A stretch of DNA of 64,000 nt from a virus: positions 1-64,000 of the IMG/VR virus record IMGVR_UViG_3300009159_000050; one strand, 5' to 3'. The notes beneath the pieces are model-generated. The model was not told the origin of the DNA. It worked only from the letters and a program-made list of their open reading frames with translations, and ran no database searches. Positions within the stretch are counted from its first letter, which is position 1. The number at the start of each line of letters is the position of its first letter. Positions 55,018-64,000 of the stretch are shown here, piece after piece. The position numbers and the translations under genes are program-made.

Positions 55018-58000
55018 TTTCTACCTCATTCATTGTAACAGTTCCATCCTTAGTCTTTCCAAAATCAAATTTATACACACTGCCTTCTTCAATCTTCATG
55101 TAAGCTTTTGCAAACTGCATTGGAAAAACAACAACTGAATGCATCTCTCTTGCTGAATCTGCAAGAACCAGGGAAGCCATCTTTTTGCCAGCCTTAGTCA
55201 CTCTTGGTTTAAAGGAGACAACAAAGTGTTCCCCTTCTTTGTATGGCAACATCTTATAATTTAAAAACTTAACCAAAGAACTTTTAGATTCCTTTAGTTC
55301 ATCAGCAGGTATTGCAGACACAATCCTATTATCACTTGCAAGAATGAGATAAGTGCGACCAGTCTCAATAGACGGAGACTCCTCATCAAATATACCAACA
55401 CTGCCAGTCTTGTCCAAAACTTCAACTCGTGACCATCCTGTTCCTCGTTTAATTGACTTTACCATACCAAGCAATACAAAAGATCCAGTCTCTTCATACT
55501 CCTCAATATCATTAATGTATGCATAGTAATGTTGTGGAATAGATGTATTAAACTCAGGAAGGTTTAAGTACTCGTAAAGATTTTCTTTAACTTCCTGCGG
55601 ATTTGCTGCATTGTCTGGAAAAGTAAGTGCGCCTACACATCTCATTGCCTGTAGAGCACGACTATTAACTCCATTGCCCTTTGTAAAAGTAAACTCTTCT
55701 ACTTGCTTATATGATGTGAACGGACGGCCTGCAATATATCTTTCTGCAATCTTATCAGAGATATATTTAATACCCGTAAGCCCAAACCTAATCCCTTTGC
55801 CCTCAATCTTAAAATCAATTTCCGAATCATTAAGATGCGGAAGCTTAACAGGTATACCCATACGTTTTGCTTCAATTAAATACTCTGTTCTTCCGTCTTT
55901 ATCTTTTTCATTCTTCAGCAATGCAAACATAAACTCTAGTGGATAGTGATACTTTAGCCACGCTGTCCAGTATGAAAGTGTTGAGTATGCTACAGCGTGA
56001 GACTTATTAAATGAGTACCCTGCGTGAGCCTCAAAGTCATGCCATAGGTCTAGCGCATCATTTGGCGAAAGGTATTGCGAAGCACCTTTAACAAATTTAT
56101 CCTTGAACTCGTCAAAGTCTTTAGCATCTTTCTTCTTTCCAATGATCTTTCTAACTTTGTCCGCTTCCGACATGGACATACCGCCAAGCTGTACGCATGC
56201 TTGCATAACTTGTTCTTGGTAAAGAATACAACCATAAGTTTCCTCCGTAAATGATTTCATAACTTGGTGCTTATAGTCAATGTTTTCACGACCATGCTTA
56301 CGAGCAATATAAGATTTACCAATAGTGTTCATAGCACCAGGACGAACTAATGCATTTGAAGCTGCTAGTTCAGCAAGATTTTTTACACGCATCTTGACTA
56401 GAAGGTTTGTATATGGTGCTGCTTCACATTGAAACACGCCCTTTGTGTAACCATCTGACAACATAGTGTACACGTTTGCATCATCCATATCAATCTTAAG
56501 AAGGTCAATCTTTGTTCCTTCTCTGTCTTTAATAATATCAATACAATCTTTAAGAACACTAAGAGTCTTAAGACCAAGAGCATCAATCTTAATAAGACCA
56601 ATATTTTCAGCCTCACCCATATCAACTGCTACCACTGGAATTCTTTCATCTTGTCCAGTAACTGATCTTGTTTCTAATGGTGCGTATCTGAAGATTGGAT
56701 CTTTACTTGTTACAACTCCTGCTGCATGGATTCCAGTGCCACGAATTCTTCCACGAAGCTGATCTCCATAAACCTCTACCTCTGGATACTTCTCTCTAAA
56801 CCAATATGTATTTTTTGAAGTACAATAATCGTCCCATGTATCAACCACCTTAAGTACTTTATTTACATCTGGAAGAGGTATGTTTAAGCATCGTGCAACA
56901 TCTCGCACAACACCCTTATCTTTAAACTGCAAGAATGTGGCAATAGAAGCAACATGGCGATACTGACGAACCAAATAATCTTTTACTTCATCACGACGAG
57001 TGTCTTGGATGTCTGAGTCAATATCAGGAAAATCATTACGGTCTGGGTTAATAAAACGAAAGAACAACAGTCCATGCTTAATTGGATCAATATCTGTAAT
57101 GCCAAGTGCATAACAAAGCAAAGATCCTGCTGCAGATCCACGACCAGGACCAACCATAATACCTTCACTCTTAGCCCAGTTTAACATGTTGCGTACTACT
57201 AGGAAGTATGGTCCAAAATTCTTTTGTCCAATAATCTCTAACTCTTCATCAAGTCGTGAAAGATACTCTTCATTGTTTTCTAGTTTTCTTTCAGCCAAAC
57301 CTTCAAGAGCAAGCTTCTTAAGTTCATTCATTGGCTTCTTATATTGAACTGGAAGTAAATCTAGGTGTTCTTTAATGTCATAGCCTTCTACTTTATCTGC
57401 AATTTCATTTGTAGATGTGAACATATCTTCACGATCAATACCTTGCTTTAGCATTGCATCCCTCATCTCTTCATAAGAAAGAAGATGAATGTCAAACTTA
57501 TTAAAACTCATCATACGGTCTGCGCCATAAAGATAATCAAGACGATCCATAAATGATTCGTGCTTCTTTGACTTATCGTATGTTACATCTTTCTGTAACT
57601 TGGCATGAGTATTAAGAAGAAGCATTAGCTCCTGAACTTCTTTTTGACTTGTGTCAGAGTGATGGCAGTCTGGTGTTACAACGATCTTAACCTTTGCTGC
57701 ATCGGCAAGTTCAATAATTCCTTTATTAACTTCTGGTGGGTTGTGTGGCATTACTTCAATATAGTAATCATCGCCAAATTCTTTTTTAAACCACTGTATA
57801 TGTTTCTTTGCTGTTGCAAGTTCCCCTAGCTCAACAGCCTTTGCTATCCAGCCACTAAGACATGCGGATGTAACAATAATTCCTTCTTTGTACTTAGTAA
57901 GTGTTTCAAAATCAAACCTTGGCTTGCTAAAGAAACCATCTGTCCATGCAATCTCATTAATCTTATTAAGGTTTTCTAAACCCTGTTGGTTCTTAGCGAG

Positions 58001-58285
58001 AAGAACTATATGATGATAGTTTTGGTCAAGAGGGTCTGGGCGGTCTGCCTTTGCTCTCTTATCTTCCATACTTGTCGTCATATAGCCTTCTACACCAAGT
58101 ATTGGCTTAATTCCATTTGCTTTTGCAATACGGTGCAGTTCCCTATGCCCAGATAAAGTACCGTGGTCAGTAATGGCAATCGCTGTCATTCCTAACTCAA
58201 CTGCACGGTTCACGTATTCTTCTGGAGTAGCAACACCATCCATTAAGGAGTAGTGTGTATGGACATGTAAGCCAACGTAGTTCAT
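55010..58285 (-). CDS. dnaE: DNA polymerase III alpha-like replicative polymerase, 1091 aa
   Basis: N-terminal PHP domain (HVHTHYSLMDG, residues 6-17). Polymerase C-family palm with GPGRGSAAGSL (about 375-385) and the catalytic PDIDSDIQD (about 416-424). C-terminal region contains the helical and OB-like domains. It is the phage replicase; the PHP domain may supply proofreading. Stop overlaps the MazG start. Confidence 0.93.
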   Translation of the reverse strand: MNYVGLHVHTHYSLMDGVATPEEYVNRAVELGMTAIAITDHGTLSGHRELHRIAKANGIKPILGVEGYMTTSMEDKRAKADRPDPLDQNYHHIVLLAKNQQGLENLNKINEIAWTDGFFSKPRFDFETLTKYKEGIIVTSACLSGWIAKAVELGELATAKKHIQWFKKEFGDDYYIEVMPHNPPEVNKGIIELADAAKVKIVVTPDCHHSDTSQKEVQELMLLLNTHAKLQKDVTYDKSKKHESFMDRLDYLYGADRMMSFNKFDIHLLSYEEMRDAMLKQGIDREDMFTSTNEIADKVEGYDIKEHLDLLPVQYKKPMNELKKLALEGLAERKLENNEEYLSRLDEELEIIGQKNFGPYFLVVRNMLNWAKSEGIMVGPGRGSAAGSLLCYALGITDIDPIKHGLLFFRFINPDRNDFPDIDSDIQDTRRDEVKDYLVRQYRHVASIATFLQFKDKGVVRDVARCLNIPLPDVNKVLKVVDTWDDYCTSKNTYWFREKYPEVEVYGDQLRGRIRGTGIHAAGVVTSKDPIFRYAPLETRSVTGQDERIPVVAVDMGEAENIGLIKIDALGLKTLSVLKDCIDIIKDREGTKIDLLKIDMDDANVYTMLSDGYTKGVFQCEAAPYTNLLVKMRVKNLAELAASNALVRPGAMNTIGKSYIARKHGRENIDYKHQVMKSFTEETYGCILYQEQVMQACVQLGGMSMSEADKVRKIIGKKKDAKDFDEFKDKFVKGASQYLSPNDALDLWHDFEAHAGYSFNKSHAVAYSTLSYWTAWLKYHYPLEFMFALLKNEKDKDGRTEYLIEAKRMGIPVKLPHLNDSEIDFKIEGKGIRFGLTGIKYISDKIAERYIAGRPFTSYKQVEEFTFTKGNGVNSRALQAMRCVGALTFPDNAANPQEVKENLYEYLNLPEFNTSIPQHYYAYINDIEEYEETGSFVLLGMVKSIKRGTGWSRVEVLDKTGSVGIFDEESPSIETGRTYLILASDNRIVSAIPADELKESKSSLVKFLNYKMLPYKEGEHFVVSFKPRVTKAGKKMASLVLADSAREMHSVVVFPMQFAKAYMKIEEGSVYKFDFGKTKDGTVTMNEVESV

Positions 58286-58289
58286 CTAG

Positions 58290-58946
58290 TTACCAGTCAA
58301 TATTGGCTGATGAAGAAGATGAAGGAGTATCAAAGCCTAGATAAAAGGCTTCCTGTTCCGCATAAGGAACTTTGTTAAGAGCCTTCTCCAATGGATATGG
58401 CTCAACTCCTGCCCAATCAAATGGAGCAGAATCTGGAGTACTTGGAATAAGTGTATAGCTTGTTTCAGTTCCCTGACCATTACGCTTTACCTTCCAAGTA
58501 AGATTTGAAATGCTACCTGTCTCAAGTGCATATTCACGAATAGTATTAAATGCTGATTGCTTGCTAACACCCATGTTCCAAATTGCAACATACGGTGCTT
58601 CAATGCCATCATCTACAAGAACATTGCAATAGAAGCGAAGACGTGCTCTCCAGCCAGCCTTCATATCCTTGCGGTGCATCTCTTCTGCCCAGTCACGACC
58701 TTCTGATTCCATTGTGTCTACAGCCTTGCGCTTGTAGTCCTTTGGATTTGTGTGTTCTGAAACAACTAGCGCAAGGCCTCGTGCCTCGCTGTAATTTGCT
58801 GAATCTTCATCTAGTTCTTCAATGAAACGAATCTTTACTGCTTGTCCATCAGCGATCTTGAACCAACGAACCTTTGAACCTGTGCCTTCAAACTTTGGCT
58901 TATCTACTAGTGCGTTGATGTTTTTTAGTCCTTTTACAATTGCCAT
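58290..58946 (-). CDS. Single-stranded DNA-binding-like protein, 218 aa
   Basis: Position between primase and polymerase, KVRWFKIADGQAVKIRFIE (OB-type entry), a long beta-rich middle with WRARLRFYCNVLVDD and a Ser-rich tail ending in acidic/hydrophobic residues (SSSSSANIDW) fit phage ssDNA-binding proteins. The family is not certain. Confidence 0.6.
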   Translation of the reverse strand: MAIVKGLKNINALVDKPKFEGTGSKVRWFKIADGQAVKIRFIEELDEDSANYSEARGLALVVSEHTNPKDYKRKAVDTMESEGRDWAEEMHRKDMKAGWRARLRFYCNVLVDDGIEAPYVAIWNMGVSKQSAFNTIREYALETGSISNLTWKVKRNGQGTETSYTLIPSTPDSAPFDWAGVEPYPLEKALNKVPYAEQEAFYLGFDTPSSSSSANIDW

Positions 58947-58975
58947 TTTGTCCTGCTCCTTTTTTATTATTGTTT

Positions 58976-59902
58976 TTATTTTAGCATAGATATGATTGAA
59001 TTGTCAAACTGGAACTCCAGTTTTTTAATCTCATCATCATCCATGTCTCCTATGTCTTTATATTTTTTGTCTAAGCTAATAACACTTACAAGATGACCTA
59101 GCTTTTCAACTAGCTTATCTTTCATGATGCTACCAGCTTCGTCGTTGTCTGCAATTAGTACAACATTGTTGAAGTACTTTTCTAACAGTCTGATCTGAGA
59201 TACAGACACATTAGCACCCAGCGTTGCAACTGCTGGAAAACCTATCTGGTCTAAGCGGATTGCATCAAAAGATGATTCCACCACATATACTACACTAGAA
59301 CTCTTTACTCTATGTAGGTTAAATAAAACCTTGCTCTTAGGAAGTCCTGGAGTATTCTTAAAATCTTTACCTTCAATTGTCCTGGCAACAAACCCTATAC
59401 ACATACCATCTGGTGAATGTACTGGAATGGTTACAGACCCCTGCTTTTCAGAGTAACCTAAGTCAAACTTAATAACAGAGTCTTTTGTTAGTCTGCGACC
59501 ATTAAAATAATTCATTGCTACTGGAGCATCAAGTGCTTGCTTATTTAATCTTTTGATAAGCAGTTCATCATACTGAACAAAATCAGGTGGTGCATACAGT
59601 GCTTTATCTACTATTGTTTGTATATCAGACTTCTGCTCTTTGCCTTTAATGTACCTTACCGTTTCAAAATACGATCTGTTAGAAGTAAACATAATAAGCT
59701 CAACAAGATTTTTAGTTATCTGACATCCAAAACAAAAGAACAAGCCACTATCCTTTGCTACTTCTCCAGCAGGTGTTCTCGTATTATTGTGGTATGGGCA
59801 ATAGATAATAAAATCATTACCAAACTCAGCCTCAATATCAAGTCCTGCACCATTGAGAACACGACGAATCTGCTCTTCTGTATATATCTCTTTACTTACC
59901 AT
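58976..59902 (-). CDS. dnaG: DnaG-type primase, 308 aa
   Basis: Start chosen at MVSKEIYTEEQ (59902), within the end of the helicase gene. Zinc finger CPYHNN...FFCFGC (CHC2), then TOPRIM with VYVVESSFDAIRL and VLIADNDEAG. Makes primers for DnaE. Confidence 0.88.
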   Translation of the reverse strand: MVSKEIYTEEQIRRVLNGAGLDIEAEFGNDFIIYCPYHNNTRTPAGEVAKDSGLFFCFGCQITKNLVELIMFTSNRSYFETVRYIKGKEQKSDIQTIVDKALYAPPDFVQYDELLIKRLNKQALDAPVAMNYFNGRRLTKDSVIKFDLGYSEKQGSVTIPVHSPDGMCIGFVARTIEGKDFKNTPGLPKSKVLFNLHRVKSSSVVYVVESSFDAIRLDQIGFPAVATLGANVSVSQIRLLEKYFNNVVLIADNDEAGSIMKDKLVEKLGHLVSVISLDKKYKDIGDMDDDEIKKLEFQFDNSIISMLK

Positions 59903-61115
59903 CTTCAAAATCCTTATAACGATAATAGCCTTTATCAAAGTCGCATTGAACTAAGAAGTCTCCCATAAAACCATTACGGTTCTTTCTAAACGCACACTCA
60001 ATAATATCGCTGTTACTGGCACGACCTAAAGCCATTACCCAGTCAGCATCGTAGGCAATCTGTCTTGACCATGCAGTCTGTGCAAGAGTAGGAACAGTTG
60101 ACATATCCTTTACATCATCAGGTGTAGCGGATGAGATAGCAATGATAGGAACTTCTTCGCTAATAGCCATGAGCTTTAGTTCACGAGAAAGGTTTTTCAT
60201 CTTTACCGTTTCATTATCAGCCTTTTGGTTAGGGCTCATAAGTTGAAGATAGTCAACCACAACAAAGTCTGGCTTATACTGATCTATCTTTCCACGAATA
60301 ACAGAAGGTGTTACTTCACCGCCAGAGTCATTTGATATGATGTGGAATGGTGGACGGCCCTCAAGTTTATTTGCATGCCACTTCTTTAGCATATCAAGTT
60401 CTATCTCACCGTTAGATAGTTTTCTATGTGACCACAGGCCTTCACCCATAATTGTAAATACTCTGTTACGAACTTCTGTCTCACTCATTTCAAGGGAAAT
60501 TATAAGTGGTGTCTTGCCTTGCTTCCAAGCCTGTACAGCAAAGTACAAAGCCATCCATGACTTACCAATTCCAGGGTATGCAAGAAATACTCCAAGCTGT
60601 CCAGGCATAATTCCAGAAGGAAGGTAGTTATCAAACCCTGGCAAACCAGTTTTAATGCCACGCACTCCAAGTGCTTGCTGCTCTTTAACATTTTCAAAAT
60701 ATGCAATTGCAGAATCAATATCTGTTGCATCAATGTCACGAATAGAAGAAGTGTTTTTCTTTAGAGCAGAGGTCTTGGTAATCAAATCTTCAAGTGCTCG
60801 TCCGCCTTGACCACTCTGAACTTCAGTCGCAGCAGATCTTAGTATATCCTTCATGCTGTCGTTTACATACTCAACCTTTAACTCTTCAAGGTGATGCTTA
60901 GTAGCACCAACATCCTTGACAACTTCAAAATCTCTAAACTTTTCTACTACCAAAGATGAAGGGGGAACTGTTCCATTGTTTTCAGCATAGAGACGGATAA
61001 AGTTCCAGACATCGTTGTGCGTTCTTAATAGTGTCTCTACGTTTGCCTGTAGTAGTACGTGGAGTTGCTTGTCTTGTAATACCGCTGAAATTACTTTAGC
61101 TTCAGTATTATTCAC
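59892..61115 (-). CDS. dnaB: DnaB-like replicative helicase, 407 aa
   Basis: RecA-type ATPase domain: GVFLAYPGIGKSWMALYF Walker A (about 175-192) and VVVDYLQLMSP Walker B. N-terminal helical region about 1-130 binds primase. A 7-base overlap with the upstream gene and 11 bases with primase couple translation. Confidence 0.9.
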   Translation of the reverse strand: MNNTEAKVISAVLQDKQLHVLLQANVETLLRTHNDVWNFIRLYAENNGTVPPSSLVVEKFRDFEVVKDVGATKHHLEELKVEYVNDSMKDILRSAATEVQSGQGGRALEDLITKTSALKKNTSSIRDIDATDIDSAIAYFENVKEQQALGVRGIKTGLPGFDNYLPSGIMPGQLGVFLAYPGIGKSWMALYFAVQAWKQGKTPLIISLEMSETEVRNRVFTIMGEGLWSHRKLSNGEIELDMLKKWHANKLEGRPPFHIISNDSGGEVTPSVIRGKIDQYKPDFVVVDYLQLMSPNQKADNETVKMKNLSRELKLMAISEEVPIIAISSATPDDVKDMSTVPTLAQTAWSRQIAYDADWVMALGRASNSDIIECAFRKNRNGFMGDFLVQCDFDKGYYRYKDFEDGK

Positions 61116-61416
61116 TTAGCCACTCCTTTGCTTTAGCCCTGCGTTGTTGTCTCTCTTTTAAGTCTTGTTCTACATCTAGTTTACCATTAAGAATTTTTTC
61201 TGCATTATAAGCAAAATAGTTCCAGCTTGTTTCTTGTGCAACAGAAAAGTAATACTCAAGCAGATCATAACACTGAGATATACCATAGGACTCAATGAGT
61301 CCATCTGATGCCCATTGTTCAACGTTTAAATTTAAAGATGGCTTTTGCTCATACTTTGCTGTATGCAATTTTGAGTATCTGCTAAGCAAAGCCATTCGGT
61401 CTTTGCGTTCAGCCAT
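61108..61416 (-). CDS. Hypothetical protein before helicase, 102 aa
   Basis: Helical, with LIESYGISQCYDLLEYYFSVA and a basic end. Its position directly before DnaB would suit a helicase loader, but no family is recognised. Confidence 0.5.
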   Translation of the reverse strand: MAERKDRMALLSRYSKLHTAKYEQKPSLNLNVEQWASDGLIESYGISQCYDLLEYYFSVAQETSWNYFAYNAEKILNGKLDVEQDLKERQQRRAKAKEWLSE

Positions 61417-61622
61417 TACTCTGAGATTTCAGACTTTGCTTCTTGAATCTTTTCAGTTAGCTTATCTTCTACAAACTTATACACACGCTCAAAAGCTTCA
61501 GGAGTTGTTTCACCATCGCGCTTGCTATCTACAACACCAAGATCAAGTCTTAGTGATTGAAAGTTACCAAGGTTAAGAGTGTATCCTAGTGTTACATTAA
61601 TCTTTGTTGAATCGTTTTCCAT
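61416..61622 (-). CDS. Small conserved-pattern phage protein, 68 aa
   Basis: LGYTLNLGNFQSLRLDLGVVDS and a C-terminal helix recur in many phage genomes. Overlaps the next gene by one base and is first in the replication operon. Function unknown. Confidence 0.6.
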   Translation of the reverse strand: MENDSTKINVTLGYTLNLGNFQSLRLDLGVVDSKRDGETTPEAFERVYKFVEDKLTEKIQEAKSEISE

Positions 61623-61655
61623 TACCCACCCATTTCATTATTTTTCCGTATACTA

Positions 61656-61684
61656 ATCATAGCATAAAGGTTTTATACTTGCAA
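61656..61684 (-). promoter_or_regulatory. Promoter of the replication operon
   Basis: TTGCAA, 17 bases, TATGAT on the minus strand, upstream of the 61622 start. Covers the run of genes down to about 51092, with few gaps. Confidence 0.75.
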
Positions 61685-61696
61685 GTTGCAAAATGT

Positions 61697-61807
61697 TTAT
61701 TTTTGTACAATAATATTTACAGTACTTGGCTTTTCTATTTCAACAGACAATGTTTTTTTTGTTACAGTAACAATTGCTGACTCTTTATCTATTACGATAT
61801 TAGTCAC
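61697..61807 (-). CDS. 36-residue peptide after baseplate-like gene, GTG start
   Basis: GTG overlaps the end of 61800-62360. The product is beta-rich (IDKESAIVTVTKKTLSVEIE). Analogous in place to the 27-residue gene at 3739-3822. Confidence 0.45.
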   Translation of the reverse strand: MTNIVIDKESAIVTVTKKTLSVEIEKPSTVNIIVQK

Positions 61808-62360
61808 GTGTTACCTGACTATTGATTGAAAGAGTTCCTTGAATAAGCCTTGTAACTTCTCCAGCTGGAGATGTTATTTTTAAATCATATACATACTGTG
61901 GTGATGTAAGCAAAGCTGTTTGTGCAGCGGTTGCAGAAATTGTTACTTTTCCAGTAGTAGGATTAATGGTAAGGCCAGAGCCTACCATCGCATAGCCTCC
62001 AGATACGTAGGTACCACTTGCTGCACTATCTACAGTAAAGTTACTAGAAGTTGCAGCTTTTACCTTCACATTTGAAAGGTTGTAATCAACTGGAGTAACT
62101 CCATAGATATATGCAGTTTGATTTGCTGTAAAAGAATTAGTTGCGGTGTATGTAACTACTCCTGATGAGTTAGCAACAGCTGTAATAGCAGCTGCTTTTG
62201 CTTCTAGTGTGAATACTGGTGAAGCAGAAGTAAGAAACTCTCTTACCTGTAGCTTTCCTGTATAACCAAGTAAAGATACGGCAGAAAAATTCTCTAAATA
62301 CTCAACTGTTAATATCCAGTTTGATCCTTGATCAATTGTAGGGCTATAATCCTTTGCCAT
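61800..62360 (-). CDS. Baseplate/tail beta-sandwich protein with inserted domain, 186 aa
   Basis: N-terminus D-x-x-PTIDQGSNW and the end SPAGEVTRLIQGTLSI match the other BppU-like copies (1797, 3823), but a middle region of about 60 residues (ATSSNFTVDSAASGTYVSGG) is inserted and Gly/Ser/Thr-rich. GGAGA before the ATG. Confidence 0.6.
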   Translation of the reverse strand: MAKDYSPTIDQGSNWILTVEYLENFSAVSLLGYTGKLQVREFLTSASPVFTLEAKAAAITAVANSSGVVTYTATNSFTANQTAYIYGVTPVDYNLSNVKVKAATSSNFTVDSAASGTYVSGGYAMVGSGLTINPTTGKVTISATAAQTALLTSPQYVYDLKITSPAGEVTRLIQGTLSINSQVTRD

Positions 62361-62406
62361 GCCATCTCCTAAAAATAGTTTAACCTTTAAATTATATCAC
62401 AAGTAT

Positions 62407-62949
62407 TTAGAGGGTTTCAGTCCAAACAGGTATAAACCTGCCATCTTCTGTCTTCGTATATGTAAGTATACCGTCTCCCATGCGCCTGGTCAACTCTTGA
62501 GTAGTAGGCGTCATATTATTTGTTATTAATTTGTCTTTTCTTGGCTGTCCAATATGTATGCTTGCAAGTATAGCACGAATCTCTCTTACATGTGATTCAG
62601 AGTAGTAGGATCTAATTGTAAAACCTCTTTCACCATTAACCTTAGCCCCTATTGGTGGAGGAATAACTCCTCGTTTAATTAGACTTGGCATATACTTTCT
62701 ATGCCTATTTACAAGCTTTGCAGTTTCTGCTACGCTATATGCTCTCTCTTTACCCTTTTTAAAATCAGACAGTAGGCATGTCTCTAAACGATCTTTAGTT
62801 ATATTATAAAATGTAACCATGCCAGTGGAGCGGGAGTTATGATATACCCTTACTAAGTCCCCATTCAAGAACCATACTTTAACCTTGCCTTTAATTACAG
62901 GCTCGTTATTGTATGCTTCGCTCTGAATTTTTCCTTTTGAAGTATCCAT
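62407..62949 (-). CDS. MerR-like HTH DNA-binding protein, 180 aa
   Basis: AYSVAETAKLVNRHRKYMPSLIKRGVIPPPIGAKV (about 70-104) is a MerR-type helix-turn-helix with a wing, preceded by a beta-rich domain. Contains no effector motif. Possible phage regulator. Confidence 0.6.
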   Translation of the reverse strand: MDTSKGKIQSEAYNNEPVIKGKVKVWFLNGDLVRVYHNSRSTGMVTFYNITKDRLETCLLSDFKKGKERAYSVAETAKLVNRHRKYMPSLIKRGVIPPPIGAKVNGERGFTIRSYYSESHVREIRAILASIHIGQPRKDKLITNNMTPTTQELTRRMGDGILTYTKTEDGRFIPVWTETL

Positions 62950-63086
62950 TGTCCCTCTTTGGTTTCTAAAACTGGATGATAGAACTTTCTATTACCACAT
63001 ATAAGACAAGCTGTTTCTATATGATCAATGCCAGTGTACTGTCTATCTACGAACACACGACCATTACACTTTTTGCATTTTAACAT
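62895..63086 (-). CDS. Zinc-ribbon protein, 63 aa
   Basis: KCKKCNGRV and CLICGNRK knuckles. Its end overlaps the HTH gene by 55 bases in another frame. Confidence 0.6.
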   Translation of the reverse strand: MLKCKKCNGRVFVDRQYTGIDHIETACLICGNRKFYHPVLETKEGQWILQKEKFRAKHTITSL

Positions 63087-63090
63087 TTAT

Positions 63091-63282
63091 TTATTCAGCT
63101 TCTTTGGTAAGAATGTTTTCAACAGATAAAGAATAGTCATTGATTGCTTTTTCTTTATTTTGTTTTTCTTGTATTAGTTCCGTAATCTCTGCTCTTAAAA
63201 TTGCAATCTGGGTTTCATAATTAGAGACCAGTTCTCCAATTCTCTGTTGTAGAACGGTAATTACTAGTTCCGCTTTATCCAT
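63091..63282 (-). CDS. Coiled-coil protein, 63 aa
   Basis: Leucine/isoleucine heptads through most of the sequence (VLQQRIGELVSNYETQIAIL). Probably a small chaperone or tail-assembly-type protein; no family recognised. Confidence 0.5.
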   Translation of the reverse strand: MDKAELVITVLQQRIGELVSNYETQIAILRAEITELIQEKQNKEKAINDYSLSVENILTKEAE

Positions 63283-63291
63283 TATGATAGC

Positions 63292-63504
63292 CTATCCTTG
63301 TATTGATTCAAGTTCAGACAGTAGTGCATTGTGCTTTAACAGCTCTTTTGCTATCTGACTGCTTAAAGAATCTACAGTAGATTGATTTATTGGATCAACT
63401 GCTTGTTCTGCAATTAAGCTTACTTGCAAATTATATACGTTTGTCAAGACAGCCCTAATGTGCTGGTTTACAATGTTTTGTTTTTCTTCATTAGTTAGTT
63501 CCAT
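63292..63504 (-). CDS. Helical protein, 70 aa
   Basis: Two amphipathic helices (EEKQNIVNQHIRAVLTNVYNL and LSSQIAKELLKHNALLSELE). Short helical proteins of this kind often precede tail genes. Function unknown. Confidence 0.5.
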   Translation of the reverse strand: MELTNEEKQNIVNQHIRAVLTNVYNLQVSLIAEQAVDPINQSTVDSLSSQIAKELLKHNALLSELESIQG

Positions 63505-63522
63505 GTTGATCCTCCATAAAAA

Positions 63523-63798
63523 TTATACCACATCTTCAGTGTTTTGAATAGCTCCCCACTTACCAAGTGGACAGGTTGCATGAGGCAGCTTTGCTTTTTC
63601 TTTCATAAAGCAACCACACTTTTTGCATTGTTTGGTAGCTTGTATGAGAGAAGGACACTTAAGACAATTGTCTTCATAGCGATATTTAAATACGTCATCA
63701 TCAACACGATCAATATTTGGATTAAGTAGATCCCAAGGCCTTACGGGGTCTCCTGCATTTTTCTCTTTCCACAATTGCCAGGGTGATTTTTCTGACAA
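63523..63798 (-). CDS. DUF6171-like zinc-ribbon protein, 91 aa
   Basis: CLKCP, CKKCGCFMKEKAKLP and ATCPLGKW match the copy at 5601-5798, but the N-terminus is longer (PWQLWKEKNAGDPVRPWDLL). Function unknown. Confidence 0.7.
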   Translation of the reverse strand: MSEKSPWQLWKEKNAGDPVRPWDLLNPNIDRVDDDVFKYRYEDNCLKCPSLIQATKQCKKCGCFMKEKAKLPHATCPLGKWGAIQNTEDVV

Positions 63799-63799
63799 G

Positions 63800-64000
63800 T
63801 TACTCTCCAGATCTTATGCTAAATGTTTGAGTTTCTGGATCATATACTGATCCTACTCCAGCTGTTCCACCATCTTCAATCATATTGCCTGTTACGTCAA
63901 GGATAGTAGGGTTGCTTGTAAATATTGCAGCCAGTCTTTCGTCTGTATGCAAAATATCAACCAATTCATTATCTATAACAAAAGCTATTTTAATTGGAGG
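63800..64000 (-). CDS. Hypothetical structural protein, N-terminus cut by window edge
   Basis: The last 66 residues of a frame that enters from the right edge: FVIDNELVDILHTDERLAAIF and SVYDPETQTFSIRSGE. This pattern is typical of small beta-rich phage virion-associated proteins. Confidence 0.55.
   Translation of the reverse strand, partial: PPIKIAFVIDNELVDILHTDERLAAIFTSNPTILDVTGNMIEDGGTAGVGSVYDPETQTFSIRSGE

Noticed and set aside
1-64000. Lysogeny genes (integrase, repressor, attachment site)
   Set aside because: None was found; the MerR-like and HTH proteins alone do not show lysogeny. Absence within one window does not prove a lytic life style.

Overview
The window reads as part of the genome of a large tailed bacteriophage of AT-rich Actinobacteria. 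Phage evidence: a large terminase, a HNH gene, a CHAP endolysin, holin-like proteins, tail-fibre and baseplate-like proteins, a near-complete replication set (DnaE-type polymerase, DnaB helicase, DnaG-type primase, RecA, RuvC, an SSB-like protein) and dozens of tiny overlapping genes. Actinobacterial evidence: a WhiB protein, a GP88-family protein, a DUF7455-like zinc protein, many leaderless genes, and promoters matching the RecA-NDp (PafBC-type DNA-damage) consensus. The low GC content and a secreted protein resembling the Ala-rich surface proteins of freshwater acI/Nanopelagicales lineages suggest that host group; this is inference. Both ends cut a minus-strand gene, so the genome continues on both sides.

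Layout. 1-4.9 kb: mostly minus-strand virion/tail genes plus a plus-strand lytic transglycosylase. 5.0-6.2 kb: a short plus operon led by a restriction-endonuclease-like protein. 6.2-7.1 kb: small minus genes. 7.1-7.67 kb: a gene-free region with six 26-bp iterons and two perfect DnaA boxes, proposed as a replication origin. 7.67-20.8 kb: a plus-strand early-type region of about 50 tiny genes, many zinc-ribbon or single-membrane-span proteins, broken by repeated intergenic modules that carry CRP/GlxR-type palindromes and RecA-NDp-type promoters; tRNA-Asp lies within it. 18.6-19.6 kb is nearly gene-free and full of short repeats. 20.8-25 kb: accessory genes (2OG oxygenase, histone-deacetylase-like hydrolase, sulfotransferase) and a tRNA-Met/Ile/Arg cluster. 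25.3-32.2 kb: a tightly overlapping plus operon for glycan and methyl transfer. 32-61.6 kb: a minus-strand block with flavin monooxygenase, WhiB, thioredoxin, nuclease, lysis, Hsp20, proteasome-like hydrolase, two large secreted proteins, terminase, recombination and replication genes. 61.7-64 kb: tail/baseplate-like and small regulatory genes, minus strand.

How it fits together. The early region looks wired to two host signals, a CRP/GlxR-family regulator and the DNA-damage promoter class, and sits beside a putative origin using host DnaA. The minus block supplies DNA synthesis, recombination and packaging. The glycan operon, sulfotransferase and the two secreted proteins could remodel or mimic the host surface. 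Gene starts were re-chosen where a -10 box exactly 6 bases before ATG (leaderless) or a ribosome binding site decided them. All functions are read from sequence motifs without database searches.
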